This document shows, piece by piece, positions 21,405-34,200 of a stretch of 64,000 nucleotides of DNA. The stretch lies in the NCBI GenBank assembly GCA_022836615.1, contig MU405271.1, positions 1 to 64,000 on the forward strand, given 5' to 3'. The notes beneath the pieces are model-generated. The model did no database searches and was not told the DNA's origin. It worked only from the letters and a program-made list of their open reading frames with translations. The translations under genes were made by a program, and so were the position numbers. Within the stretch, counting starts at the first letter, position 1; each line of letters starts with the position of its first letter. This DNA is from Annulohypoxylon bovei var. microspora (Eukaryota > Ascomycota > Sordariomycetes > Xylariales > Hypoxylaceae).

Positions 21405-24400
21405 TCATCCTGTGCCGGTCGTGACAGAATTGTTTGGCCTGCCCCAGCCCGAGTTGCGCCACTCTCGACGCTGGCCATTTTCAGGTTGTTTATCGAACTG
21501 TTCTGGGTAAGGCGATGGCCCGCCATTATCGGGTTTCCGCCAGTTTGGTGGCGGTGTGCCTTGTGGTGTTGTGAACGGAATCGTTGGCTCCTGCACAGGA
21601 CGTACACTGCTCTCTTGCTGCCAAGCCGCCGGATCCGTGGCAACCCTAGTAGCCAAGGGCCTCTTGCTATCATGCTGTTTAACAAACTCGGTGCTGTCAT
21701 ATTGCCTGGGGAGACCAGTCACAGCCCGGGATTCAATTCGCTTCAGTATCTCCTTGGTCGTAATCTCGCCATTGTTCATGAACAAAGTCGAGTCGCTCAA
21801 AATATCCATAAGTTCAGCGGGAACCTATCGACGTAAGTTAGCAAAATTCAGGACTTATAGGAGGCCTTCTACATACCATGCACATTTCTTCGTTGAATTG
21901 TATCAACTCTTCGACACACGCCACCGCAGTCATAGGCTCGTCTGAGAAACTTGGGCTCTTCTCGTTGGTGTATAGTACGTTCGGAGCAATAACACGAGCG
22001 AGATTGTGGACGTCCATCCTCGATCCAGTATCCTCGTCAACTTGGTGGAAAGTAGCCACCCATTTTAAGAAACTGAATAGTACTTCTAACGTATCTCGAT
22101 GGAGTTGTGGGAGTAGGCAGCATGCCAGGTGTAGACAATGTCGCCTCTTGTCAGTGTCTTTGATCTTAGTTGCCGCTATCCAGACCTTGTATAGCCTCTG
22201 CGTCATAAGAGGATCTGGTAGTTCACGGAGATAACGCTTGAGAAGTGCTGCAAGCTGATGCGGAGTTTCATCGTTCCACCGGATAGCATCACAACCATCC
22301 CTATCAACAGCGGCGACTTGTTCGGTGAGTTTCTTGATGTTACCATTTTTACGGAAGACACCTTCGACGGAAAGATCCTTATTCTTTAGCGCCGTGATTG
22401 TGTCTTCAATAATAGCCGGTATACGTAGAGCCCCTGGCCCTACACCATCTGTAGAATCGGCACCGTCCCGGTCAACAATTATCTCTAATGGGACACCGAA
22501 GATACCCTTCTTCTTATTGATTTTCCGGGTCTCGTTCTTGCCAAAAGCCTTGCCGAATTTATTCCAGAATGTCGCCTGTTTTCTTGCTTCGATGAGGCTG
22601 AGTAATTCTTCAAGGGTGAATTCCGGTTCGAGCATGGGTTGCATCGTGAGAACTGCGACGTGTCGAACGATGAAGTATTCTAGACCAGAGAGTTCGGAGA
22701 AGAACTTCGACCCATGTCTCTGAGGTAACGAGTCCTCCTGCAAATTTTGGTCCATATCGTGTCCAGTAGAGAGGCTTCTCTCGTTGCTGCTACCGTAGGC
22801 GGCTTCAGTAGTGGCAGATCGGAACAGCTCCTGACGCGAGGCCCTATACGCGCTGGGTTGCTGCTCTCTAGCTTGTTCGGCCGCGACGATTCGAGGAATA
22901 TCGTCGAGGGTCAACGCATCCTGATGCCCAAAGTATTGCTCCGTCGTACCGCCCCCACCCATTTCTCGATCTTCCTCGATCTGCATCACTTTATTGTGTG
23001 AATTAGTATCCCCTCCGGCAGACCCAGGTCGGACGCTACGTCCTTCAGGCCCGTCCATGATCCTCGAAGTCCGAGCCTTCCTAAGGCTAGACGATAAATG
23101 TTTGTCGAGACGTGTGCTTCTAAGTCGGCGCACATCATTGAGAGTATTTTCATAAGACGACTCTCTTTGGTGGCGTTCTCTCTCACCACCAGCAGATTTA
23201 GAGCGAGATTCTGACCTGGGAATCGCAGGGCCACCGTCCGTCACGCGGTGTCCATCAGCAGAATCGTATCCACTAAGGTTTGGATCGTCTGAGGGCAGAG
23301 CGCCGCTAGATCGAAGTATTTCCAATAGTCTAGCCAAAGCAACTTTAAGCAGGAATATGTACTGCTGAAGCTTTGTTATTCGCTCTAGCGGCTGACCTCG
23401 TCCGTCGGCCGGGGTCTCGCAGGTTGCGCAATAGATATTATGGTCTCGGTATAGGCGAGCCTGCTCCAAGCTCTTACCCAACGTCTTGTTGCACCGTACA
23501 CATGATACACAAAACAGATGCCACCTCTTATCGCCACTTATAGCACATTCGTCTTCGATGGGTTTCCGACACAAGGTACAATGATCCGAGTCATTAGCAG
23601 ACAGTCTGGACATACCTAGAGTAACCTGTAAGGATTCATTATCGGTCTTGATCGACTCGAGAACGCTGAGATCATCAAGGAATTGATATAGTGCCTCCGT
23701 AGAACGATGCTCCTTTTCAACTTTGAGAGACCCCTGGAGGCAAATTCTAATCAGGAGCTTCAAGTAATGCGCCAGACCAGTCACGAGAGATAGTAGCTCC
23801 TGGGTCACACCCAATTTCCGCGAACCGGTGTCTTGCATTTTAGACAACAGCGAAAAGAAGGCGACAATTTTCTTGCAGAGAAGCTTTGCTTCCCTCGCGT
23901 AGGACAACTCTATAGTAACCATTAGTATATCAGCTGAGTAATGTGTGTATCGTTTCATACCGTTCATCTCGAGCCTCTTCATAGTGATGTCGAGTCTATC
24001 CGCGGACCGGAATAAGATGTCCACATGTATGATGAACTTTTTGGCGACAAAAACTCCGTCCATGTATACACCATTGCTTACGTGAAGAAGCATATCTGAA
24101 ATGCAGGCGGCTGACGATTCCTCAAATGTCGACAAAACACTCCAAATTCGATAAACCTTATTCTCCATGTCCTCCTCTTCTTGCCGTACGAGCTCACGGC
24201 CCTCTGCGTCGACGGGTTCGGGACGAGACTCGGTCGACTCTTGGGGTGGCGTCAGACGCACGTTCCAAAATTTATGTATCATGTAGCACTCGGGGTGCCA
24301 GTGCTGATTCTGTCCGTTGCGGAATATCTCGACAAATTGTTTGAGGATGGCAGTCTGACAGCCATTGCAGCGTTGGGCAAATTGTGTTGAATAATGATAA

Positions 24401-25066
24401 TGGCAGTACACATTTCCATCGTGTTCGTAATAGCTATCTTGGGCCCCGAACACGGTCGAGCATAGCGAGCAGGTGAAGTGGTCGACATGATATTTGCGGT
24501 CGAGAGCCGTGATATAGGATCCACGTAAAGCACCACCACACTGATAACACAGGAGGCCGAGCCGTCGAAAGTAATCCGTCTCGCAAAGCGGATATTGGCC
24601 TCCGGTCTCTTCATCATCCGCAGGGAAGAACTTAGATGCCACGATCTGGCCGCAGTCCTATATTGTTTGTTAGATATGGAATATATCATGTCACCGGTAT
24701 AGTAGAAGCACTTACTCGACACTTAAAACAGTCGAGATGGTACGTCCCTTCTAACGCCCGCACGAATTGACCGGTTAAAGACTCGCCGCACTTAGCGCAC
24801 ACACGAAGCTGACCACTTGCTGTTCTTCCACCTCGAGCTCGGGATCGATTTCGCTCACCGCTCTGCCTCGGGTCACTGCGAGCGCTGAGAGCTGGTGAAG
24901 TAGGAGGGATACTGGGTGGAGGAAATGCTCCATTTGGGTAAGACGGGCTCGGTGTCAAATTTGGTCGGTCGTGATCGAGCTGATAGCTACCCTCGTTGGG
25001 CATCGGCGGTGGATGTCCATGAATCCGGTCACCAGGCAGACCGCCTTCGTAGTCAGGGCCCATCAT
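21405..25066 (-). CDS. lrg1: LIM-domain RhoGAP (Lrg1-type)
   Basis: Three exons on the minus strand, 25066-24716, 24657-21877 and 21824-21405, give 1183 aa. Start is ATG 25066; a second Met follows immediately. After a Pro-rich N-terminus come two tandem LIM zinc domains (CAKC...HLDCFKC at about 90-150, CYQC...HFTCSLC at about 153-212). A LIM-like CNGC half follows, then another LIM (CTLC...CVSCVRC) at about 472-535. A RhoGAP domain occupies about 830-1035, with the arginine finger in GVFRKNGN (about 883) and APNVLY near the end. The C-terminal tail is Pro/Gly/Asn-rich. Three LIM regions plus RhoGAP match Lrg1, which switches off Rho1 and so restrains cell-wall integrity signalling and hyphal tip growth. 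Rga1-type proteins share the parts but lack the third LIM. Confidence 0.92.
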
Positions 25067-26008
25067 GGCGACCAAAACGAGGCCCTACCTCAACCCGGTC
25101 GATTAGAAATAGATATCACCAGTGGTAGAGCTCGTCGTCGAATTGACCGAAACGCGAAACGAAGCGACGATTGCACAGTTACTGTTACGGTACTGGTAGC
25201 GTTGTCCAACGTCAGACATTAGCATCAGACGGTTCACCTCGTCGTCCCTCCAACAACGCGTGCGACTGGGTACGGATGCAGGAACCAGGTGACAATTATT
25301 CGGCGTTATGCAGGCAAGAAGATATGGACGTATGAACGGTATGGCGACGCAGGAAAAGGAAAATAACGGGACCAGTTTAATATCCAGTGGTAGTAGTGAA
25401 CGAATGTGGCAGTGAGACTGCTGCAGCTGAGGGTTAGTGAAGATAAGTGGTGGGTATTTTTTTTTTCACGATGCGACGAATTCGGTACAGAATTGGGACC
25501 TGCGCTGGAAACTGGTGGATGGTCTGTTTGGTGGTGGGTTGTTTAGATTGGCTGACAATTGATTTTAGGAGTGTGTTTGGACTTCTATGTACGATGTATG
25601 ATGTACGAGGATTAAGCTGGGGCCGCGTCTAATTGTTTGAAGGATTTCGTGGGTATCGAGGGTATCGAGAACATGGATAATATCGGAACATGCGCTGGAA
25701 GAGAAAACGATCGTGGAGAATATGATGGCACGGCATGAAGTGCGTGACGCCGTAATCAGCTTAATTGGCGGAAGGGATAGGGAGGTGAGAATATGCTCGT
25801 AGCCGGCGAGGTTGCAACCTTCAGGTCAAGGGTACGCAGAGCTAAGAAGCGGGAGCTGCAACAGAAGGGGGGGGGGGGGGGGGGGGGGGGGGGGGAAAAA
25901 GACTGGGGGGTGCCCCGGGGGGAAACGAATTGTAAGGGCGGCCAAAGGGTAAATGGGGTAAGGGGGATTAGTGTTGTACACGGTNNNNNNNNNNCACCGC
26001 CCCCCCCG

Positions 26009-26064
<56 letters not shown>

Positions 26065-27447
26065 GGAAGAAGACTGGGGTGTGCCCCGGTGGGAATCGAA
26101 TTGTAATGCAGGACAAAGGGATAATGGGATAATGGGATATAGTGTTCTACACGTAGTACTAAGGTAGTAGGTAGTAGGTAGTAGGTAATAGGTAACTTTT
26201 TCTTTTAGTATAGGTAGGACCTAGGTAGTGAAAGTGACCTTTTTCTGTCTCATTAGTAGGTAGGTAGTAGGTCAATGGTGTTATTGGACGATTGTTACTA
26301 GGTAGGTATCGAGGGGCTGGCTCGAGTCCGGAGGGAAACTGATTATGTGGTAGTAGGTACGAAGTATGTACGTGTAGATAGACCAGACTAGACAAACAGG
26401 ACAGGCAGAATAAAGGTAACAACCATCCACACGGATAACAGATAACGGATAACGACTGACTGGAGAAACAATTGAATAATAACAACAACTTTGAACGAAG
26501 CCCGTCGGTCAATATGACCACACAAAAACCAACCCTCGATTTGGGGGGAATTGAGGAATGATGCCCCTAAATGGTCTTCTCAGAGACTTAGGTAAAGACT
26601 AAGAACCCAGACAAGAAGTCTAGGAGTGGTAGACTCCCCTAGGTGAAGGAAGATTAGGTAGGAGGCCAGGATACCTGTAATCTCATTAATAACCTTTTAG
26701 TGCCAATTTTAGCTTCGGATCAAGCCCAACCAGTTACTTCACAGGGACCCCACGAAACACGGACCCATGGTAGGGTCTATCACGTGATGACTTGTATCGG
26801 GAAATCGCTTTAGCGCGGCATCCATGGATGTGGAACTTTAAATTTCTATTCGTGCAACTGTGCTTGATCCGAAATCATCAACAGTTAATTTAGTGATAAC
26901 TTCAAGTTTGTTAGTTACACTCCTTTGACACATCAATTAAGAGTTCTTGATTACAGAGTAATAGAGTTAATAATATGAAAATAAGAATAGTTCTTAACAA
27001 ATAACTCTCTCTAGGCCATACAGATAAATATTTTTTCAAAGTGAATAAATCCCCTCACTACGAAGACAAAGGTGATGGATTGTCCAATGCACGGTATTTG
27101 ATATGTACTTTGTAGCTAAATCTATGTACCTAGGTACATACCTAGCCGCACTGCCACAGAAATATGGATGCATGCACGTGCATTTTAATGACGGTAGTGC
27201 AGAAGACCGACCCCAATTTTAGACATCATTTTCCGGTTACCTAACCACTAAACTACATCAAGGCAACCATCTTAACAATTTTGACCATTTTCATTGGATA
27301 CGCCTAGTTAAACACCTACCTACTTTGCTCATCGTACAGATCGTACACGTTGCTATCTGCACTTCGTCACCCTGCATTGATAGCCTATCTCAATAATTCA
27401 CCAGAATGTCCCTGTCCCCTAGCCCTCAGCAGATATGATCTTAATAG
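25067..27447. other. Intergenic with scaffold gap
   Basis: Head-to-head upstream region of lrg1 (-) and the orphan at 27448 (+). It contains poly-G, a 10-base N gap, poly-C and a duplicated flank (listed separately). TAGGTAG microsatellite-like runs lie at 26160-26300, and GTACCTAGGTAC at 27126-27137. An open frame crossing the gap encodes poly-Gly or poly-Pro and is spurious. Confidence 0.7.
25867..26062. other. Assembly gap flanked by homopolymers
   Basis: A run of 29 G (25867-25895), about 90 bp of sequence, ten N (25985-25994), then a run of over 45 C ending at 26062. The sequence after the G run (GACTGGGG, TGCCCCGG, CGAATTGTAA) recurs after the C run with scattered differences, so the gap probably joins two versions of the same locus. 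Confidence 0.85.
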
Positions 27448-28896
27448 ATGGAACAACAGCCAGAGGTGGAAATATTGGTCCATATCGGCGCACCAAGCAG
27501 AGCAGTCGATGATACTCGGTACCGGTCTCTCGCTAGCTCCTATTTGGAGTTCCAGCCAACGCATCGTGTTGAAGTATTTAGCCAGACTTCATCTAGTCTA
27601 GGCCGGAACAATGGTGGCTACGAAGTAGAAGATCAAGAGACTCACCAAGGTTCCTTAGAAGATGTCCCTACAAGCCGACCATCAAGTGGGCTCTTCGGTA
27701 CTCTCAAATCGCCCCAAGCCTCATTTAAGAGCGTCCTTGACAATGCAGGCTCGCCTCGCGTCCTTGAGAGACGTATTCCCAACGATGAGTTAGCGAGCGC
27801 CGTGGAAGGGGCCACAATGCCGATGACACAGTCACCATGGCAGTCTCCGTCCAGCATAGTGCAAGACTCATACTTGGAAAATCACATCGACGTCTCTCAT
27901 TTCACTTCTCCCACGAGAGTATTAGAGCATTATCTCCAACGGTTCGATTCTCCATCAACGGCCCCAACCGTTTCTCAGAGGAGCGGCAACAGTATCTCCC
28001 GTGGTGGTATTTCTCGAAACTCTGCTCATCCTAGGTCTGTGGACGGAAATTTAGCCCCTTTAGTACCATGCACACCATCAGTTGTGCCTTGCACGCCTCC
28101 AGGCGACCACTCTTCTCCCTTCGGGGTTTTATCTAAGAGGGCATGCGCAATAGAGCATCATAAGGGATTGGTCCAACAAATTCAACATCAGTCCTCACAA
28201 TCGCAAGATGATGTAACTAGTGATAATATCATTGAGGAGACAGTTATGGAGTCATCGTCATCAGACCCTCGCTCCGTCGCCAGGGCAGACTCTGAACCGG
28301 CACCGACTAAACGATATGAGCCAAGCTTAATTACAAGCCCGCGAGCTTTGCTGAGAGCAGCTAGCGACATTGGCCCGAGGATATCTATCCACCAGAAGTC
28401 ATCGAAGTCATCAGCCTTAACTGTTAGCTTCCTAAGTGAGCATGGATATACTTACGACAGTTTAGAACTGCGAGCGCCGGACCCTCCTACCTCTATGGCG
28501 GAGGTCGAGCCGGACAGTTTCATCACGGCTGGGTTCAAAAAGCTGGCCCAGGATCTCGACATCTCGAAACGGTATAGGCCAAAGGAAACAAAAAGAGAAT
28601 TACGCCCTTTCGAACGGGGATATTGGCTTGTAGATTGTTCAGCTTGGGATTCGCAGCTCAAACGAGACGCCTGGGCATATATGGCAAACTACGTCGGAAC
28701 CGGCGTTGCGGGATGGGGTGTTTGGTGCAGGAGGGATTCAGATTTCCGATGGCTCCGGGTTTATTGCTGGGGCCTGGTGACAGCACACGTTTACCTACTA
28801 TTGTACTTGGCTAGCCAGCGCAAGATCCTGTATACTGGGAGCTCCTGGGTTGATAGCGAGGGTATTTCAGTCGTTGTGATGGAAACAAGAGACTAG
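27448..28896 (+). CDS. Conserved fungal protein, function unknown
   Basis: A single uninterrupted frame of 482 aa from ATG 27448. Residues 1 to about 380 are Ser/Thr/Pro-rich and look disordered, with two short CTP repeats (PCTPSVVPCTPP). The C-terminal 100 residues form the only compact part. They run from RPFERGYWLVDCSAW through an aromatic, Gly-rich stretch (NYVGTGVAGWGVWC) to a hydrophobic helix (VYLLLYLASQ) and end in VVVMETRD. I do not recognise this fold; the strong Trp/Tyr/Gly conservation pattern suggests a small structured module unique to ascomycetes. No signal peptide or clear transmembrane helix is evident. Confidence 0.75.
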   Translation: MEQQPEVEILVHIGAPSRAVDDTRYRSLASSYLEFQPTHRVEVFSQTSSSLGRNNGGYEVEDQETHQGSLEDVPTSRPSSGLFGTLKSPQASFKSVLDNAGSPRVLERRIPNDELASAVEGATMPMTQSPWQSPSSIVQDSYLENHIDVSHFTSPTRVLEHYLQRFDSPSTAPTVSQRSGNSISRGGISRNSAHPRSVDGNLAPLVPCTPSVVPCTPPGDHSSPFGVLSKRACAIEHHKGLVQQIQHQSSQSQDDVTSDNIIEETVMESSSSDPRSVARADSEPAPTKRYEPSLITSPRALLRAASDIGPRISIHQKSSKSSALTVSFLSEHGYTYDSLELRAPDPPTSMAEVEPDSFITAGFKKLAQDLDISKRYRPKETKRELRPFERGYWLVDCSAWDSQLKRDAWAYMANYVGTGVAGWGVWCRRDSDFRWLRVYCWGLVTAHVYLLLYLASQRKILYTGSSWVDSEGISVVVMETRD

Positions 28897-29380
28897 ATGG
28901 GACAAACGGAGAGTTAGATCTCGATAGCACAGGAATCCTAGGTAAGGGCGCACGGGATGGAATTGCAATGGTAGATACCCTTAGCACGACTTAAGAATCT
29001 TGACGGCCAATACTACTTATATAAACGAGCTTTCATTTGACGCCCATCTAGTCTCATGTATCACTGTTGCTAGCGCACCTATCAACAGCGAAAGATCCCT
29101 AGACGGGCCTATCTGTAAAGAAACGGGGGTAAATACTGCTTCAGCAAGGAGAATTATCGTACATTCCGTCTTAAACAGCCAATCATCGTCAAGTCCTTGA
29201 TTCATCTCGGAAAGCACGTAATAAAACCTTGCATACCCACGAGGCGTCATAAGAATTATCAGACGGACCGGCTTGTCTTTTGAGTATCCCCATCACCTGC
29301 GTATTTACAAAGGAAACTGCCGATTTCCGAGTCCACAGCTACCCTTCCTGTGTTTTGGTGAAAGGAGAGGCGTGAGCTGA
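28897..29380. other. Intergenic between convergent genes
   Basis: 3' flanks of the 27448 orphan (+) and the mitochondrial HMG-box gene (-). No coding signal supported on either strand. Confidence 0.55.
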
Positions 29381-30473
29381 TTACGGCTCAGGCGAGGGTT
29401 TTTTGACAACCCTTCGGTGCAGAATGCCGTCTACTTCCTTGTCGTATTGAGCCACAGATGCCTTAAAAATGTCAATATAGGGCTATATAACTTGTTAGTG
29501 GTCATAACAATAGGGATCAAGATACGATCTTACAAGGCGTTCTGCGTCGGACAAGGCATGCCACTCTTTGCCGAGTTGCTTGGAACTCTCGGATATTTTC
29601 TTGTCCACGAGATCTCCGGAAGCCCACCTTGCTTTGGTGAATAGGCTGAATGCGGTCAATGGCCTCTTGGGCAGACGCTTATCAGGAATGATCTTGACCC
29701 TTGACTTAGGAGGGAAGTTGTATTTCTTCTTCAGAAGTCGACGAGCCCTGTTGGCATCGTGGATCTCCTGCGGGGTGTGACTCTCTATCCATGCCTTGTA
29801 TGTTGCCGCGTTGTTGAGCTTATTCTGCTTAGCAGTGACTTGGAGTTGCTAGAAAGGTGTTAGAGCATTTTATATGACAGAGATATAGTTGCTTAGAAGT
29901 ACTGACCTGAATTGCAGAGCCCGGGAGATTCTTGAATTCCCGAGCAATGATGGGCATTTTAGTACGGAGCGCTTCTGTGCCGCCGGACCCCTCCATGCGG
30001 TTGGATAAGAATAGCTTCCAAGAATTATCCGGAAGTGGTTTTTGCTTGATAAGTAAGGCCGTCAGCCTGAGCTCCCTTCGTTGAATGAGACCACGCTTCT
30101 CTGGACTCAGCTGGCGCTTTTTGGCCTTGGGTTTGGCCTTTGCCTTGGGTTTGGCCTTTGCCTTTGCCTTGGGTTTGGCCTTTGCTTTGGCTGTAGCCTT
30201 AGACTTGGTAGACTTAGACTTGGTAGCCTTGGTAGCCTTAGTTTTAGTCGTGGTCTTGGTTTTAGTACGTCCTTTGGTGGTCGCTGGCTCCTTCGTAGTC
30301 TTGGTCGTAGCAGAAGCCTTGGGTCTCCCCGGAGTCGCAAAGCTTCGGACGAAGACGCGACCAAATCGCAAAGAGTTTGGAGCCAAGCGAAAGACTGAAA
30401 TGCGGCCAGATGACGTAGTAGCAGGCGTTGAGATCAAGCGCCTGATGGCGGCGCGTCCAATAGAAGACAGCAT
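29381..30473 (-). CDS. Mitochondrial HMG-box DNA-packaging protein
   Basis: Three exons on the minus strand, 30473-29907, 29848-29534 and 29461-29381, give 320 aa. The N-terminus is Arg/Ser-rich without acids (MLSSIGRAAIRRLIS), typical of a mitochondrial targeting signal. A Lys/Ala/Pro/Thr repeat linker follows (about residues 55-118, KAKAKPKAKAK-type). Then comes a divergent first HMG-like domain (about 130-215) and a canonical HMG box (LPKRPLTAFSLFTKARW to EWHALSDAERL, about 235-295), completed by the last exon. This arrangement matches fungal mtHMG1/Abf2-like proteins that compact mitochondrial DNA. It is divergent from prp5. Confidence 0.85.
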
Positions 30474-31277
30474 GGTGGGCTATGGAGGGCAATGGAGGGC
30501 AATGGCAGGCAATTGATACTCAAGGAATATTTCCTCGTGGAATTGAAGGGTATTAGAGACCAAGGGTCGAATGGCGGAGGCGACTGAGACAGTATGAGGG
30601 GTGCTTGAAGAAATCTTTAGCACCGGAATCTGAGCCGGTGTTTATTTCCAAACACGCGACATTAATGTATCCGTTTGGAGAACTGGAAACTGGAAGCTAT
30701 TAGATTGTGCGGCTGCTATATTTTTGCGGACCCACCTTTTCAAGCTTCTGTGCTCCCCACCTTTAGGTGTTGGAAATTAATAGTGTAACGACTTTCTAAT
30801 GTAGGTGATAGGTGGAGGTGACTGAGTGGCGTCATGCAGAAAGTATCTAGGTATCTCTAATAATTGCCCGATTGATGCATATTTTGATAAGGTTCTACCT
30901 GCTCAGATGTTTGACGAGCTGTACCTGCCTGATGTGCAAAACTTTTGTTAGCCCCAACCTTCATACCAAGTACAAGTAATGCACCAGCCACACTTTCGAT
31001 TTTTGAGCCGCTGAATCGTTACCAGTCCTGAACTAAAACACATTTCGTAGGTTGTGAAGTTACTTCATTCATCACATCATATTTTCGAAGTCTACAGACA
31101 TCCCCGACGATTAAACGATTCTGTCGGTATAACCAAGACGAAATAACGTCAATAATTCTATCTAGGTGATCTTTCTATTCAGTCTGGTCGTCTAATTGAA
31201 GCTTCCCTCGAGTCCCTCTGGTAGCTCTCACCACTGTAGTGCGACCGAGCCGTACTATCTTTTTAATAAAAAAAATC
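30474..31277. other. Divergent promoter region
   Basis: Shared upstream sequence of the mitochondrial HMG-box gene (-) and prp5 (+). The frame of prp5 is open back to 31239, but its first true ATG is 31278. Nothing else recognisable. Confidence 0.6.
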
Positions 31278-34200
31278 ATGGCTCGGCTCAGAGACTCACG
31301 CTCACCAACTCCAGCAGGAAGCCAACAATCCTCAAGACGACATCGCAGAGATGACGACAGAAGAGATCGAGACCGGCAACGGGACCGGGATCGTCGAGAT
31401 TTGGCCCGAGATCCAAGGCGCCGCAGTCGTTCTCGGAGCCCGCATGATGTAAGACGACGCGATAGTTACTGCAATTTCTACTTATCTAATGACTCAACTG
31501 CACAGCAGCGTCGAAATCGCGACCGAGATAGGGACCGCGACCATGAATTTCGCCGACGTTCCGCAGACCGTCGAGATGATGACTTTTATCGAGGCGGAAG
31601 GGATCGTAGACGGTCGCGTGATCGCCCCTTAGACAGGGAAAGAGACCGCTCTTCCGACCCTCGCCGGCGTAGAAGTCGTGATCGTGATGGTGACAGAGAT
31701 CACCGAACTAGGCGAGACGACTCCCGTGATCGAGCCAGAGGACGACGCGAAGGTACTGCTGACTCTCATCCGCGCAGTAGGCGAGGTGATAGCCGCGAGC
31801 GAGGCCCGGCGTCCAATGACGCCACAAAGGCGAAGACATCTGATGTACGTTATGCTGGCCCCTTCCATTCTACTACAGAGACTAATTCGGATTTATAGGT
31901 AGAGCTGAAACCAAAGCCTGCGCCCGCCCAGTCCGATGCCGACAAGAAAGCTGAACGTCTCGCAAAGTTAGCAGCATGGAAGAAGAAGCAAGAAGAGAAA
32001 GAGAAACAGAAAGACCCAACTCCAGGTGGAACGCGGAAGCTTCTAGCTGAAATGGACCAAAAGGCTAACACTGTACCTTCTAATTCAACGCCCCTAGGAG
32101 CTTCTCCAGCGCCAATATCGCCTACCGAGACGCAAGTAACCTCGCCAGCAGCTCCATACGCCGGTAAATTTGACCCCAAGGCCATCGCGAAGAAAGCTGC
32201 TCCTAAGGCACATCCTCCGAGTGCCGCGCCTAAACTAGGAGTCGTTGCGGGTCAACCGCCTACCACACGCCTCCCTTTAGCAGCTAAAACCCCGAGTGGT
32301 GAGTATTCTTGCCAACTTATTTATCCACGTGTTGCTAACAAGATCAACGCAGTATCTGCTCTTCCACAAAGTCGAGCCAAGACAAGCGGTTTTGGATTCC
32401 ACAAGCAGAATGCAGAAGCCGAAAAGGTTTCGCAGAAGCGGAAATTAATGCTAGATGAAGACGATGCATCGGATAGAAAACTTGCTAAGCTGCCTTCCCT
32501 ATTACCCCTTGGCGACGTTGATGATACACCCTATGGAAATCAGGACGAAGAGGACGACGACGATGACGCAGATCCTTTCGCTGGAGATGAAGCTGAGGAA
32601 GCTGCCGCCGCTCGCGCAGCCCAGGAGAGACGAGAGGAACGTATCGCCCAAGAGAATGCTCAGCAAGGAACGGAGATGCAAGTCGACCAAAGCGAAGAGG
32701 AATCCGCCCCGAAGATAAATGGCGTCATCCAAGCTGCCCGCCCAAGTGAAGTTATGGAAGTAGACGAAGATGTTGATCCTCTTGACGCCTTTATGAACGA
32801 TCTCGAAACTAAGCCTGTCAGGAGTAAACTTCCTAAAGCAGGCCTTACCCAAAGTGAGAATCCGCAGGAACCCGAAGCGTACTTCAGTGACGACGAGTAC
32901 GATTATCGGAATGAGAATGTGGAACCCGATTCATTCTTAGCTATTGCGGCGAAAGCCCGCAAGAAGAAGGACATCCCGTCTGTTGACTATAGCAAGATTG
33001 ACATAGAACCTGTCCGAAAGAATTTCTGGGTTGAACCAGCTGAGTTGGCAGAAATGACCGAAGCCGAATTGGCAGACCTTCGTGTTGAACTGGATGGGAT
33101 CAAGGTGTCTGGTAAGGACGTACCCAAGCCGGTCCAAAAATGGTCTCAATGTGCCTTATCGCGAAAGACGCTCGACATCGTTGATAGCTTGGGTTACGAA
33201 AAACCTACACCAATCCAAATGCAGGCCTTTCCTGCGATCATGTCTGGCCGAGATGTCATTGGTGTTGCAAAGACAGGCTCAGGAAAGACTCTCGCTTTCC
33301 TGTTACCCATGTTTAGGCACATCAAGGATCAACGGTCTATCAGGGAAAACGAAGGTCCTATTAGCTTGATTATGACTCCTACACGTGAGTTAGCTACCCA
33401 AATACACCGAGACTGCAAGCCATTCCTAAAGTCGATGAACCTACGGGCGGTTTGTGCGTATGGCGGCGCGCCCATTAAAGATCATATCGCTGAGTTAAAA
33501 AGGGGTGCAGAAATCGTCGTCTGCACTCCGGGTCGTATGATCGATCTGCTAGCAGCTAACCAGGGCCGCGTAACAAACTTAAAGAGAGTCAGTTACGTCG
33601 TTTTAGATGAGGCAGATAGAATGTTTGACATGGGATTCGAGCCCCAGGTGATGAAGATATTCGCCAACATGCGGCCGGATCGTCAGACGATTCTCTTCTC
33701 GGCCACCATGCCACGTATCATGGATGCTCTGGCTAAGAAGGTCTTGAACAGCCCGGTAGAGATTACCGTGGGGGGTAGGAGCGTTGTCGCCCCTGAGATC
33801 ACTCAGGTTGTCGAGATTCGAGAAGAGAATTCCAAATTTGTTCGTCTACTTGAGCTCCTGGGCGAGCTTTATGACAAGGATGAGGATGCTCGAACGTTGG
33901 TATTCGTGGAGCGCCAGGAGAAGGCGGATGATTTACTAAAAGAGTTGATGCGTAAAGGCTACCCTTGCATGTCGATCCACGGCGGGAAAGACCAAATTGA
34001 CAGAGATTCGACCATCGAGGATTTCAAACACGGTGTTATTCCGATTCTCATTGCAACATCAGTGGCAGCTCGTGGTCTCGACGTCAAGCAGTTGAAATTA
34101 GTCGTAAACTACGATGCCCCTAATCATCTCGAAGATTATGTACATCGGGCTGGCCGCACCGGGCGTGCTGGTAACAAGGGGACAGCGGTCACTTTCGTTA

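Noticed and set aside
25793..26167. Open frame encoding poly-Gly and poly-Pro
   Set aside because: It runs across homopolymers and an N gap; it is an assembly artefact.
30085..30516. 143-codon plus-strand frame rich in Ala, Leu, Val and Gly
   Set aside because: It is the mirror image of the Lys/Ala/Pro repeat linker of the mitochondrial HMG-box gene.
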